A stretch of DNA of 64,000 bases, taken from NCBI RefSeq assembly GCF_003572205.1, contig NZ_QXNY01000002.1:1-64000 (forward strand), in the 5' to 3' direction. The DNA is from Algihabitans albus. Its GTDB lineage: Bacteria; Pseudomonadota; Alphaproteobacteria; Kiloniellales; DSM-21159. A program made the translations under genes and the position numbers. The notes beneath the pieces are model-generated. The model saw only the letters and a program-made list of their open reading frames with translations, had not been told where the DNA came from and made no database searches. Within the stretch, counting starts at the first letter, position 1. Each line of letters starts with the position of its first letter. Below are positions 7,284 to 15,946 of this stretch, one piece after another.

Positions 7284-8315
7284 TCAATCGGCCGGCACGA
7301 GATAGTCCGGGAGTTCCGGTGTCGGGATGACCGAAAGAACCTGCAAGCGTTTCAGGGCTCGCTCCAGTGAGCGCACGAGATGGTCGTCCAGGGCTGCCGC
7401 CGCCGCGTTGACAGAGCCGGCGATCAGCAACTCGAAGACAAGTCTATGCTCTTGCAGTTCCGGCAGCCTGTCAGGCATTCCAAGGTATTTCAGAAAGGTG
7501 AGGTTCGTCACCAGCGGGAGGTGACACTGCCGGATCGCGCTCTTGAGGCGCTGATTGTCGATGTTCAGCACGCAGGTAACATGCAGATCCTCATCCAGGC
7601 TGCCGATCGTCTCGCCGTCGACATGGGGAAACCGGTGCTCGACCTCCAACAGCCGATCCCTCAGGTCTTCGATTTCCCGCACCGACATCCGCTCAGCGGC
7701 CTCGATCAAGGCCGGCGGCTCGAGCAGTTGCCGCATCCGGTAGAGTTCTCGCATTGCCTTAGCGGTAAGGGGGCCGACGATCCAGTGCGGACGCGTCCCC
7801 TTCTCGACCAAACCGCGCTCCTGCATGCGGCCCAGCACCTCTCGGGCCACGGTACGGCTGACGCCGAAGCGGTCGGCAAGGCGCGTCTCCAAGATCCGAT
7901 AACGGCCGAAGGCGAGCGCCGAGCCGACTTCCGCCTCCACGGCGTCGTAGATCCGCTCCCAGGAGGTGCGCTGGATCAACTCTTCGCTCAGAGCGGAGGG
8001 CAGCGTCAAACCGGCCTCTCGGATGTCGACGCGCAAGGGCTCCGCCCCATGGTCACGGCCAGGGACCAGGTAGCCGCGCCCCTCGAAGCGCTGGATCAGA
8101 CCCTCTTCATGAAGGAGTCGGAGTGCGCGATTGACCGGCGCGCGGCTGATCTCGAAAATCTCGGCGATCGGCCCCTCCAGCAACACCAGTCCTACGGGTA
8201 GACGGCGTTCGGAGATGTGCTGATGCAAGACCCGATGCACGATCTCGTAGAGCGGCAAGGGAGCGACCGGCGGCGCGCTCTCGTCAAGCGCTCCTAGTTT
8301 TGCGCTGTCTGCCAT
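7284..8315 (-). CDS. GntR-family regulator with two tandem winged helix-turn-helix domains
   Basis: 343 aa. A first GntR-type wHTH spans about residues 22-86 (ISRAPVNRALRLLHEEGLIQRFEGRGYLVPG). A second spans about 121-184 (VSRTVAREVLGRMQERGLVEKG). An FCD-like all-helical effector domain (LYRMRQLLEPPALIEAAERM onward, with the EDLH/H ligand pattern) occupies the rest. Ordinary FadR/FCD members have one wHTH. The ATG at 8315 is preferred because the 64 codons upstream have no domain. It is divergent from the transport operon at 8890 and probably controls it. Likely effectors are organic acids or amide-derived ligands. Confidence 0.85.
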   Translation of the reverse strand: MADSAKLGALDESAPPVAPLPLYEIVHRVLHQHISERRLPVGLVLLEGPIAEIFEISRAPVNRALRLLHEEGLIQRFEGRGYLVPGRDHGAEPLRVDIREAGLTLPSALSEELIQRTSWERIYDAVEAEVGSALAFGRYRILETRLADRFGVSRTVAREVLGRMQERGLVEKGTRPHWIVGPLTAKAMRELYRMRQLLEPPALIEAAERMSVREIEDLRDRLLEVEHRFPHVDGETIGSLDEDLHVTCVLNIDNQRLKSAIRQCHLPLVTNLTFLKYLGMPDRLPELQEHRLVFELLIAGSVNAAAAALDDHLVRSLERALKRLQVLSVIPTPELPDYLVPAD

Positions 8316-8889
8316 GAAAAGGGTTTCGAGTTCGCTCGAGCGGAGAGGCCGATCGACGGATCGGCGGGGTGATCGCGGGTTCCGACGCCACAACACCCTG
8401 GCGTTGCAGGCTGTCGCGGACGCCCGAAGGTTTGGCCGGTGAAAAAGCAATCTGAAGTCGCATTTTCTCGGTTGGACTTCACCCCCGAGGGATGAGTATC
8501 GATGCAACCCCTCGGTGGTCTGCCCGGTCTTTCGACTCCTTCACCTTTGATTCGCCTGAATAATTCATCAGAGTATGCAAAAATCAAAAATACAAGAACC
8601 ATCGGCGCCAATCTCGTTCGACTTCTGGGTGAATTAGTCCATGTTTGCGTCTCTTTTATAATTATATTACGTGATAGGGGCCTATGAGCCAAGAGTTGCG
8701 CAAACAGGTTTTTGGATAAAAAGAAGATTGCACGCAAAAATCATTTTAAGCTAGCTTTCCCACAATGAGCTGCACGGACTGTGCCGGACGCGGCCGAAAT
8801 CGACGATAAGACGACCTGCAAGCCCCCCGTAGAAGGTGGGCACCGGCGGCACCGCTGCGGCAGGGAAGTGCTCGAATGGGGAGTGGGGT
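8316..8889. other. divergent intergenic region between the GntR regulator and the ABC operon
   Basis: 574 nt without a credible gene. It becomes AT-rich from about 8560 to 8760 (TTATAATTATATTA at 8656-8669), unlike the GC-rich surroundings, and should hold both divergent promoters and the regulator's operator. I could not assign a specific operator with confidence. Confidence 0.5.
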
Positions 8890-9999
8890 ATGCTGGAAGC
8901 GCGGAGTTTGACGAAGCGCTACGATGGTCAGCCGGCGCTGCAGGACCTGTCTTTGGATCTCCGTGACAACGAGTACCTGACGCTGCTTGGGCCCTCGGGC
9001 TCAGGCAAGTCCACGCTCTTGCGCCTGATTGCCGGTTTCGACGTCGCCGACCGTGGCGAGCTTCTGCTCGACGGCCAGTCCTTGAACGGCGTGCCGCCGC
9101 ACGAGCGGGGTATCGGTTTCGTGTCCCAGGGCTTTGCGCTCTTTCCGCATATGACGGTGTTCGACAATGTCGCCTTCGGCTTGCGCTACAGTCAGCGCGA
9201 TCCGGTCAAAAACGAAGCGGATGTGCGCCGTCGCGTTGTCGAGATGCTCGACCTCGTCGGATTGGCGGACCTTGGCGATCGCATGACGGGACAAATCTCC
9301 GGCGGGCAGAAGCAGCGCGTTGCCTTGGCCCGCACGCTGGTGGTCAATCCCCGGGTGTGTCTGCTGGACGAGCCACTGGGAGCGCTCGACGCCAACCTGC
9401 GGCAGCGCATGACGGTCGAACTGCGGCGCATCCGCAAGCTGCTCGGCATCAGCTTCATGCATGTCACGGGCAATGAGCTGGAGGCCTTGTCCATGGGCGA
9501 CCGCGTGGTCGTCCTCGACCAAGGTCGCGCGCTGCAGGTCGATGAGCCGGACAGGGTCTACAATCGCCCGAACTCGGCTGCCGTGGCGCGCTTTTTGAAC
9601 CGCTACAACATTTTCGAAGGCAAGCTGACCGATGGGGGCGGCTTCGCCTTTCCGGGCGGTGAACTTCCGCTGCCGGACAGCGTGCCGACCAATCGCGACG
9701 CCGCTTCCTATTGCATCCGCTACGACCGGATTCAGGTCCGTGGGATGCAGGGTGCGAAGAACGGTGCGACCGACGCGCCGGTTCCGGAAGGATCGGCGGC
9801 AGCCAGTCTGGCACAGCTCCCGGCCAGATACATCACCAGCGAATACTCCGGGTCGGCGATCATCTACTTCTTCCGCCTCGCCGACGAGAAGGTGGTTGAG
9901 GTGGAGTACCATCTGTCCCACCGCAAACCGGATGCCTTCACCGAAGGCGATCTCTACACGCTCGCCTGGCCGCGCGAAGAGGCGCTGGTCTACGCTTGA
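8890..9999 (+). CDS. PotA-like ABC transporter ATPase with altered H-loop
   Basis: 369 aa. Walker A GPSGSGKST (34-42), signature ISGGQKQRVALAR (136-148) and Walker B VCLLDEPLGALD are intact, and a C-terminal TOBE-like domain follows. The switch (H-loop), normally VTHDxxEA, reads VTGNELEA, so the His is replaced by Gly194. The ATG at 8890 has GGGGAGTGGGG upstream. It is first in an operon with two permeases of the spermidine/putrescine class, for uptake of a small organic cation or amide from the periplasm. The operon also contains a second, canonical ATPase. Confidence 0.88.
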   Translation: MLEARSLTKRYDGQPALQDLSLDLRDNEYLTLLGPSGSGKSTLLRLIAGFDVADRGELLLDGQSLNGVPPHERGIGFVSQGFALFPHMTVFDNVAFGLRYSQRDPVKNEADVRRRVVEMLDLVGLADLGDRMTGQISGGQKQRVALARTLVVNPRVCLLDEPLGALDANLRQRMTVELRRIRKLLGISFMHVTGNELEALSMGDRVVVLDQGRALQVDEPDRVYNRPNSAAVARFLNRYNIFEGKLTDGGGFAFPGGELPLPDSVPTNRDAASYCIRYDRIQVRGMQGAKNGATDAPVPEGSAAASLAQLPARYITSEYSGSAIIYFFRLADEKVVEVEYHLSHRKPDAFTEGDLYTLAWPREEALVYA

Positions 10000-10074
10000 A
10001 GATTTCGTCCGGTGCTTCCAGCCCGGGATGTGCAACGGATACCGCCACGGCGGATCGAGGAACGATAGCGAGCT

Positions 10075-11004
10075 ATGACCGTGTCGAAGGCAGTTGTCCC
10101 GCCGGCGGAGACCTCAACATCGGCGGCGATGGAGGAAACGGCGAGCCGCGCGCGCCGAAAGTACCGCCTCGGCACACTGCTTCTGCTGGCACCCGGCACC
10201 ATCTGGATGCTGTTGTTCCTGGTCGTGCCGATGCTGATGATGGTTTACGTCAGCTTCTGGACTCAGACCACCTTCACCATCGAGCCGACGCTGACATTGA
10301 GCAGCTGGGTCACCTTCTTTTCCAGCGAAACCTACTTCGGCGCCCTGCTGACCACCATCCGGATCTGGTTGATCGTGCTCGCGGCGACGCTGCTGGTCGG
10401 CTACCCGGTGGCTCTGTTCATCGGTCTCTTCATCAGAAACAAGACGCTGCAGATCTGCGTTCTCGTGCTCTGCGTGATCCCATTCTGGACCTCCTTCCTG
10501 ATCCGTGTGCTCGCCTGGCGGCCGATGCTCGGCCAGCAGGGCGCCGTGAATATCGTGTTGCAGCAGTTCGGTATCATTTCGGAGCCGATCGACGAGTTGC
10601 TGTTCACGGAGTTCAGCGTGATCATCGGCATGACCCAGATCTACGTGGTCTTCATGGTCGGCCCCATCGCCTTCATGCTCTCGCGCATCGACCAGAGCCT
10701 GATCGAGGCGGCGCGCGACCTGGGCGCCAGCACCTGGCGCATCTTTCGCACCGTCATCCTGCCCCTCTCGATGCCCGGCGTCGTCGTCGGCGCGATCTTC
10801 GTCTCGGTCATGGTGCTGGGCGAGTTCGCGACCTCGGCCGCCTTGTCGGGACGCAAAACCAACCTGCTCGGCAATATCATCGTGACCCAGGTCGGCTCGC
10901 TGAAATGGGCTTTCGCCGCGGTGTGCGGCGTCATTCTGACCTGTCTCATGGCGCTGGTGATCACCGGGCTGCTGCGGGTCGTGAACCTGCGTAAGGAACT
11001 CTAG
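10075..11004 (+). CDS. PotB-like ABC transporter permease
   Basis: 309 aa with six predicted membrane helices after a 30-residue cytoplasmic tail. The BPD_transp_1 EAA loop reads EAARDLGASTWRIFRTVILPLSMPG, which docks onto the ATPase. Its place after the ATPase and 3 nt before the second permease indicates one polycistronic transport unit. Substrate class (polyamine-like) is by family resemblance only. Confidence 0.88.
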   Translation: MTVSKAVVPPAETSTSAAMEETASRARRKYRLGTLLLLAPGTIWMLLFLVVPMLMMVYVSFWTQTTFTIEPTLTLSSWVTFFSSETYFGALLTTIRIWLIVLAATLLVGYPVALFIGLFIRNKTLQICVLVLCVIPFWTSFLIRVLAWRPMLGQQGAVNIVLQQFGIISEPIDELLFTEFSVIIGMTQIYVVFMVGPIAFMLSRIDQSLIEAARDLGASTWRIFRTVILPLSMPGVVVGAIFVSVMVLGEFATSAALSGRKTNLLGNIIVTQVGSLKWAFAAVCGVILTCLMALVITGLLRVVNLRKEL

Positions 11005-11007
11005 GCC

Positions 11008-11862
11008 ATGGAAAACCGGAAAGCCCTGGCCTGGACCCTCGGCGTCTTTACGGTCCTTTTTGTCGGCTTCCTCTACGGACCCTTCCTGGTCATGGGATTG
11101 CTGAGTTTTCAGCAAGGTCCCGAAGGCGGTCCGCAGTTTCCGATCATCGAGTGGTCGAGCTACTGGTACCGCCATATCTTCGGTCTGGTGCCGCCGTCGC
11201 GCATCGCGCCCCTGCCGATCGGCGACGCATTGATCCGGTCGCTGAGCCTGGCTTTCGCGACGATGGTCGTTTCGACCGTGCTGGGCACCATTACGGCCCA
11301 GGCCTTCCGGCGGAAGTTCCGGGGATCGGGCTTTGTCTTCTATCTCGTTGTCCTGGGCATGATGGTGCCCGGCGTTCTGGTCGGCCTCGGCATGGCCCTG
11401 GTGGCAACGAACCTCGGCATCGACCGCAGTTGGTGGGGTACGGCCTTCGTGCTGCACGTCATGTACACTTTTCCCTTCGCCTTCCTGGTGATGCTGGCGA
11501 TCTTCAACCGCTTCGACCGTTCGATCGAGGAGGCAGCCTGGAGCCTTGGCGTTCCGCCGGCGACCACGTTCCGCAGGATCACCTTGCCGCAGATCTTTCC
11601 CGGCGTTTTGAGCGCCATGCTCTTCGCCTTCACGCTCAGCTACGACGAGTTCCCGCGCACTCTGTTCTCCGCAGGTGCCGATTTGACCCTGCCGCTGGCG
11701 ATCTACGGCACCTTTGCGGTCGAGATCCATCCCAACATCTTCGCGGTGGGTGTGCTGACGACGCTCTTCTCCTTCACCGTGCTCGCGATCTTCGGAACTC
11801 TCATGGCGCTGTCCGTGCGGCGCGCCAAGAAGGCAAATGCCGTGCAGGAGGAGATCGAGTGA
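11008..11862 (+). CDS. PotC-like ABC transporter permease
   Basis: 284 aa inner-membrane permease pairing with the preceding one. The EAA loop is EEAAWSLGVPPATTFRRITLPQIFPG. The spacing of 3 nt to the previous stop and the GTGA overlap with the next gene show tight coupling. Confidence 0.88.
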   Translation: MENRKALAWTLGVFTVLFVGFLYGPFLVMGLLSFQQGPEGGPQFPIIEWSSYWYRHIFGLVPPSRIAPLPIGDALIRSLSLAFATMVVSTVLGTITAQAFRRKFRGSGFVFYLVVLGMMVPGVLVGLGMALVATNLGIDRSWWGTAFVLHVMYTFPFAFLVMLAIFNRFDRSIEEAAWSLGVPPATTFRRITLPQIFPGVLSAMLFAFTLSYDEFPRTLFSAGADLTLPLAIYGTFAVEIHPNIFAVGVLTTLFSFTVLAIFGTLMALSVRRAKKANAVQEEIE

Positions 11863-12629
11863 ACGCCGCGGCGAGCGCCATGCCCTCCCTTGCCGCCGAC
11901 ACGGTCGCCCTGGTCACCGGCGCCGGTGCTGGGATCGGCCGCGCGGTTGCGAAGCGGCTCGCGCGCGACGGCGCCGCGGTGATGCTCAACGATTTGCGAG
12001 CCGAGGCGGCGGCGGAGGTCGCGGCCGCGATAACCGCCGCCGGCGGGCGGGCCGCAGCCCTGGCCGGCGACGTGTCCAGCCCCGAGGACGTCGAGAGCCT
12101 TTTTCTACGCTGCGAGCAGGTCTTCGGTCCCTGTAGCCTGCTGGTCAACAACGCCGGTTTCGTTCATCAGGCACCGTTCGAACGGCTGGAAATCGCGGAG
12201 TGGGATCGCATGATCGCCGTCCATCTGCGCGGCACCTTCCTGTGTGCCCGGCGTGCCGTTCCGCAGATGTTGGAAGAGGGAAGGGGGACGGTCGTCAACG
12301 TGGCGTCGCAGCTCGGCCAGATCGGCGGATTGGACCTCTGCCACTACGCCGCAGCCAAGGCTGGAATCATCGGCCTGACCAAGGCAATGGCACGTGAACT
12401 CAGCGCGCGCGGTGTGCGCGTCAATGCGGTCGCGCCAGGTCCGATCAACACCGACCTGGTGCTCGGACTGTCGGACGACTGGCGCCGGGCCAAGGCCGCT
12501 GAACTGCCGCTCGGCCGCTTCGGCGAGCCGGAAGACGTGGCCGAAACGGTTGCGTTCCTGGCGTCGCCGGCCGCCGCGCTCTACGTCGGACAGACCCTCG
12601 GCCCGAACTCCGGCGACGTGATGCTCTAG
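11859..12629 (+). CDS. short-chain dehydrogenase/reductase
   Basis: 256 aa from GTG 11859, which overlaps the permease stop (GTGA); ATG 11880 is an alternative. Classical SDR motifs are present: TGAGAGIGRA cofactor loop, NNAG, and the catalytic YAAAK. An aspartate after beta-2 (LNDLRAE) suggests NAD+ preference. A dehydrogenase inside a transport operon is likely to oxidise the imported compound or its hydrolysis product. Confidence 0.88.
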   Translation: MNAAASAMPSLAADTVALVTGAGAGIGRAVAKRLARDGAAVMLNDLRAEAAAEVAAAITAAGGRAAALAGDVSSPEDVESLFLRCEQVFGPCSLLVNNAGFVHQAPFERLEIAEWDRMIAVHLRGTFLCARRAVPQMLEEGRGTVVNVASQLGQIGGLDLCHYAAAKAGIIGLTKAMARELSARGVRVNAVAPGPINTDLVLGLSDDWRRAKAAELPLGRFGEPEDVAETVAFLASPAAALYVGQTLGPNSGDVML

Positions 12630-12646
12630 GGAGACGACGACGGCGA

Positions 12647-13405
12647 ATGACGCAACGTACAGCCCTCATTACCGGTGCCGGCATCGGGATCGGCCGGTCT
12701 GCCGCTTTCGCGCTGGGAGCCGCCGGAGACCGGGTGATCGTGACCGACATTCTGGAGCGGGAAGGGCAGGCGGTGGCCGAAGAGATTGTCGCCAAGGGCG
12801 GTACGGCCGAGTTTCGGCGGCTGGATGTCACGGATACGGCCAATGCCGAAACGGTCGTTTCCGCGGTGGAGGAAGACCACGGTCCGCTCGATGTGCTCGT
12901 CGCCAACGCCGGAATCGCCCACAAGGCACCGCTGGAGACCATGAGCGACGAGACTTGGGATCTCACGTTCGATGTGGATCTGAAGGGGATCATGCGGGTG
13001 GTGCGGGCTGCCGCTCCGGGCATGCGCAAGGCCGGCTCCGGTGCGGTCGTCGCGCTCTCTTCCATCATGGGCGTGGCTTACGGCTGGGACGAGCATGTCC
13101 ACTATTCGGCCGCCAAGTCGGGGGTCGTGGGGCTGGTGCGCGGTCTCGCCGTCGAGCTGGCCCGGGCCGGCATTCGAGTCAATGGCATCGCGCCCGGCTA
13201 CATCCGCACCGCTCAGGCACTGTCGGAAGAACACTCGTTGGGACCGGCCGGGTTGGAGAAGGCGGCCGAATTCATTCCTCTGGGCCGCGTCGGAGAACCA
13301 GAGGACATCGCCGACGTCATCGTTTTTCTGGCGTCGTCGTCTGCCCGTTACATGACAGGGCAGACCGTCGTGGTCGATGGAGGTCTGCTGGTCGGCCGCT
13401 ACTGA
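12647..13405 (+). CDS. short-chain dehydrogenase/reductase
   Basis: 252 aa, a second SDR in series: TGAGIGIGRS, VTDIL with Asp after beta-2 (NAD-type), NAG, and YSAAK. It starts 17 nt after the first SDR and shares the general sequence layout, so either a duplication or two successive oxidation steps is plausible. Confidence 0.88.
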   Translation: MTQRTALITGAGIGIGRSAAFALGAAGDRVIVTDILEREGQAVAEEIVAKGGTAEFRRLDVTDTANAETVVSAVEEDHGPLDVLVANAGIAHKAPLETMSDETWDLTFDVDLKGIMRVVRAAAPGMRKAGSGAVVALSSIMGVAYGWDEHVHYSAAKSGVVGLVRGLAVELARAGIRVNGIAPGYIRTAQALSEEHSLGPAGLEKAAEFIPLGRVGEPEDIADVIVFLASSSARYMTGQTVVVDGGLLVGRY

Positions 13406-13488
13406 GCGGCGCGGCAGGGCGCTGACGGTCACTTGGGAGATAACCAAAGGGAAGCGAACGCTTCCACTGTTCAGGGAGTCAGAAAGAT

Positions 13489-14733
13489 ATGTTGAATAAA
13501 TCGGTTTCCCGTCGAAGCCTGCTGGCGGGTTCCGCCAAGGCCGGCCTCGGCGTCGGGGCGATGGCGCTCGCCATGGGCGGCGGCACGCCCTTTCTCAATT
13601 CCCGCAAGGCCCACGCCGCGGCACTCGCCGATCAGGAGCTTCGCACCATCGGTCTGTCGGTAACGGTGCAGGAACGCATCCTGGCCGAGTTCCGCGAGAC
13701 CTCCGGCGTCGGCGAGACCAGAGGCACCGCCGCGACCTTTCCGGATGCCCAGACGCGAATTCTGTCGGGTTCGACCGACTTCGACTGCTGGGAGATCATC
13801 GGCGAACGTCTGCCGGCGATGGTCATCACCAAGAACGTCGATCCCATCGCGACCTCCGAACTGAAGAACTGGGGGAACATCCGCGACACCTTCACTCAGG
13901 CCGATCCGAAATGGGACCGTAGTGCGCAGATCGTCGGCCAGATCTGGACGGATGAGACGCAGTCCGAACTCTACATGGTGCCGACCGTCTACAACTACGA
14001 TTCGATCGGTTACAACCCGGATGTCGTGTCGGCGGAGGAAGCCAACACCTGGACCGCGATCTTCGACGAGAAGTGGAAGGGTCGCTCCGGCCTCAACACG
14101 GACCCCCTGATCGCCTTCGGCCAGGCTCTGCTCGCGATGAAGTCGATGGGCATGATCGAGATCGACAACCCCGGCAATCCCGACCAGGCACAGATCGACG
14201 AGGCATCTAAGTTCCTGATTTCGAAGAAGAAGGACGGTCAGTTCCGCGCGCTGTGGGGCGATTTCGGCGAACTGGTGAACCTGTTGGCCTCCGGCGAGAT
14301 GGTGGTTTGCGATGCCTGGCAGCCGGCCGTCATGGCGGTCAAGGCCCAGGGGACGCCCTGCCAGTACGCGGTGCCGAAGGAAGGGTATCGCGCCTGGTCG
14401 ATCGGCATCACCATGATCGAAGGCACGCCGAACCGGGAGGCCGTCATGGCCTATGCCGACTACTGGCTGTCCGGTCCTCCGGCGATCACGGTCTCCGAGC
14501 AGGGCTACTACTCGCCCACCACCAACATCGAGCAGGTCATGGATCCGGACAGGTATGCTTTCTGGTACGAGGGTAAGCCCTGGGTCGGCGCCCCGGAGCG
14601 CGGCATTCAGGAAGGCGACCTGCGCGATGGCGGCTCCTTGGCCGAGCGGGCGTCCAACGTCGCCTACTGGCATCAGTGGCCGGACGAGTACGACTATCTG
14701 ATTCAGAAGTGGGACGAGTTCCTGAACGCCTGA
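13489..14733 (+). CDS. periplasmic solute-binding protein (PotD-like), Tat-exported
   Basis: 414 aa. The N-terminus SRRSLLAG plus a hydrophobic stretch and AHAAA cleavage region is a Tat signal, implying export folded. The mature chain resembles PotD/spermidine-type binding proteins (TVYNYDSIGYNPDV hinge region). It is the binding component for the neighbouring permeases. A homologue lacking any signal is encoded at 19953-21212. Confidence 0.87.
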   Translation: MLNKSVSRRSLLAGSAKAGLGVGAMALAMGGGTPFLNSRKAHAAALADQELRTIGLSVTVQERILAEFRETSGVGETRGTAATFPDAQTRILSGSTDFDCWEIIGERLPAMVITKNVDPIATSELKNWGNIRDTFTQADPKWDRSAQIVGQIWTDETQSELYMVPTVYNYDSIGYNPDVVSAEEANTWTAIFDEKWKGRSGLNTDPLIAFGQALLAMKSMGMIEIDNPGNPDQAQIDEASKFLISKKKDGQFRALWGDFGELVNLLASGEMVVCDAWQPAVMAVKAQGTPCQYAVPKEGYRAWSIGITMIEGTPNREAVMAYADYWLSGPPAITVSEQGYYSPTTNIEQVMDPDRYAFWYEGKPWVGAPERGIQEGDLRDGGSLAERASNVAYWHQWPDEYDYLIQKWDEFLNA

Positions 14734-14830
14734 CGGCGCCTGGAATTCCTTTGTCCGAATGGCGGCAGCCGGCGCAACAAGCGGGTGTCAGGCTGCCGCC
14801 AAGCGGTTCCTTTTTCAAGCGAGCGCGACG

Positions 14831-15946
14831 ATGGATTACGATCTCGAACTGGCGGGGCTTCGCAAGGTCTATCCTGATGGCACGGTCGCCGTGTCGGGGT
14901 TCGACCTGAAGGTCGAGCGGGGCGAGTTCGTCTCCTTCGTCGGCCCGTCCGGCTGCGGCAAGACAACCACGCTGCGGATGATCGCCGGCTTCGAGCAGAT
15001 CACCGACGGCGAGGTGCGGGTGCGCGGCAAGCGCATCAACGAACTGCCGCCGGAAAAACGTCCGACCTCTACGATCTTCCAGAACTTCGCACTCTTTCCG
15101 CACATGAACGTGCGGCAGAACGTGGAGTACGGACTGGCCGTCAAGGGTTTGTCAAAGGCCGAGCGGCACGACAAGGCCGAGCGCATCATGGACAAGCTCG
15201 ATCTGCTCGACATTGCTGATCGCCGGGAAGGCGGTTTGTCCGGCGGTCAGCGTCAACGCGTCGCCCTGGCCCGGGGTCTGGTCGTGGAACCGGATATCCT
15301 GTTGCTCGACGAGCCGCTCGGTGCGCTCGATGCCAATCTGCGCAAGTCGATTCAGCAGGAACTCAAGCTCCTGCAGCGTACGTTGGGCGTGACTTTCATT
15401 TTCGTCACCCATGCCCAGTCCGAGGCGCTGATCCTGTCCGACCGTGTGATCGTGATGAACCGCGGCAACGTCGAGCAGATCAGCGATCCCTACGAGCTCT
15501 ACACGCGGCCAAAGACGCCCTTCGTGGCGCGCTTCATCGGCCGCAACACCATTCTCGACGGCAAGCTGAGCGCAGTGGGGGCTGGCGACGCGGTACTCGA
15601 TACGGGATTCGGTCCTCTGCGCGGGACGCTCAACGACCCGAACCTCGGGGTCGGAGCGCCGGCCAGCATCGTCGTACCCGCCGAGGCGATCGACGTGCAT
15701 CCCGGTAACTCCGCAGACGAGCAGGCGATTGCAGGGTCCTATGCCGGCAACCTGATTCGGGGCCGGGTCGCCGATGCAACCCTGGTCGGCCATACCGTTT
15801 CCATGACCGTGCGCTTCGACAACGGCAGCAGCCTGCAAGTCGACAGCCACGTCAGCAAGTACGCCGACGAACTGACCCGGCTGGACGCGCCGGTTCTCGT
15901 CGGCTGGGCACCCAACGAGGCAACCGTCATCAGGCAGGGCTCGTGA
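14831..15946 (+). CDS. PotA-like ABC transporter ATPase (canonical)
   Basis: 371 aa. Walker A GPSGCGKTT, signature LSGGQRQRVALAR, Walker B ILLLDEPLGALD, and a normal H-loop VTHAQSEA; a TOBE domain at the C-terminus. The ATG at 14831 was chosen over upstream starts because homology begins there. With the first ATPase (8890-9999) this gives one permease pair two ATPases, suggesting a heterodimeric motor. Its stop overlaps the amidase start (GTGA). Confidence 0.88.
   Translation: MDYDLELAGLRKVYPDGTVAVSGFDLKVERGEFVSFVGPSGCGKTTTLRMIAGFEQITDGEVRVRGKRINELPPEKRPTSTIFQNFALFPHMNVRQNVEYGLAVKGLSKAERHDKAERIMDKLDLLDIADRREGGLSGGQRQRVALARGLVVEPDILLLDEPLGALDANLRKSIQQELKLLQRTLGVTFIFVTHAQSEALILSDRVIVMNRGNVEQISDPYELYTRPKTPFVARFIGRNTILDGKLSAVGAGDAVLDTGFGPLRGTLNDPNLGVGAPASIVVPAEAIDVHPGNSADEQAIAGSYAGNLIRGRVADATLVGHTVSMTVRFDNGSSLQVDSHVSKYADELTRLDAPVLVGWAPNEATVIRQGS

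Noticed and set aside
10114-11730. A 538-residue open frame on the minus strand across both permease genes
   Set aside because: It is antisense to two well-recognised permeases and its translation is a low-complexity His/Gln/Asp/Arg-rich sequence, typical of the opposite strand of GC-rich coding DNA.
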